DNA of 21,146 nucleotides from an uncultured Oscillospiraceae bacterium (GTDB taxonomy: Bacteria; Bacillota; Clostridia; Oscillospirales; Acutalibacteraceae), in assembly GCA_900552605.1 (NCBI GenBank), contig USAR01000002.1:1-21146 (forward strand). Reading direction: 5' to 3'. Both the position numbers and the translations under genes were made by a program. This document shows, piece after piece, positions 20,958 to 21,146 of the stretch. The notes below the pieces were generated by a model. It searched no databases and was not told the DNA's origin. It worked only from the letters and a program-made list of their open reading frames with translations. How positions within the stretch are numbered: the stretch's first letter is position 1; each line of letters begins with the position of its first letter.

Positions 20958-21146
20958 AGGCGGGCTTTTATCCCAGGCTGGCCCTGGACGGCATAAGAAA
21001 GAATAAAAGGCTTTATCTTCCCTATATGCTTATCTGCATAGGCACCATTATGATGTATTATATCATATTGTTTTTGCAGCACAGCCAGGCGCTGGAATAT
21101 ATGCCCGGCTCAGGCACGATATGCGCGACGCTGAATTTAGGCGGAT
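20954..21146 (+). CDS. Bce-type ABC transporter permease, N-terminal fragment
   Basis: Only the first 64 codons are inside the window; the gene runs off the end. The ATG overlaps the stop of the ATPase gene by an ATGA junction. The protein begins MKAGFYPRLALDGIRKNKRLYLPYMLICIG, a typical start for large FtsX-domain permeases of Bce-like transporters, with a first membrane helix at about residues 24-42 and then an extracellular segment. The full family length is usually about 650 residues with ten helices and a large external domain. Identification rests on this start and the ATPase partner. Confidence 0.85.
   Translation, partial: MKAGFYPRLALDGIRKNKRLYLPYMLICIGTIMMYYIILFLQHSQALEYMPGSGTICATLNLGG

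Overview
The window looks like chromosomal DNA from an anaerobic, low-to-moderate GC Firmicute of the Clostridia, most likely a gut Oscillospiraceae/Ruminococcaceae relative. The reasons are strong GGAGG-type Shine-Dalgarno sequences, some GTG/TTG starts, a murF-ddl pair with a membrane-anchored MurF, a BaiN/HI0933-type flavoprotein, a DegV protein and a Bce-type ABC transporter. The genus call is inference. No rRNA, tRNA, CRISPR array, transposase or phage gene was seen.

Layout. 1-600: a small zinc-ribbon protein with its terminator, then about 300 non-coding bases holding a densely packed cloverleaf of nested inverted repeats (398-526). 602-9290: a probable seven-gene minus-strand operon running alpha/beta hydrolase, murF-like ligase, ddl-like ligase, cation diffusion facilitator, HI0933 flavoprotein, COG2509 flavoprotein, AEC transporter. 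It starts at an extended -10 promoter and ends at a strong terminator. 9386-10135: a divergent pair, an XRE regulator and a two-TM protein, separated by a promoter overlaid by a 31-bp palindrome. 10157-12537: a polar amino acid ABC transporter (binding lipoprotein, permease, ATPase). 12731-13771: a monocistronic DegV gene with its own promoter and terminator. 13943-15532: SGNH hydrolase and MgtC-like membrane protein behind a promoter and a highly structured 5' leader. 15572-19226: a GDPD-PHP fusion enzyme, a PfkB sugar kinase and a zinc polyol-type dehydrogenase, divergent from a DeoR regulator (19292-20035). 20091-21146: a Bce-type ABC transporter, cut off by the window end.

How it fits together. 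Cell-wall precursor synthesis (murF, ddl) shares a transcript with ion transport and redox genes. The DeoR-controlled cluster reads as a catabolic module: a phosphodiesterase and phosphatase fused in one chain, followed by a dehydrogenase and a ketose kinase. This suggests use of a sugar or polyol phosphodiester. Both divergent promoters of that cluster carry the same TTTGANCG motif in their spacers.

Most worth following up: the structured leader RNA at 15381-15496, whose long helix uses G-U pairs that fit only the transcribed minus strand; the cloverleaf repeat at 398-526; the GDPD-PHP fusion and its operon; and an intrinsic terminator inside the coding region of the XRE gene that would produce a stop-less mRNA.
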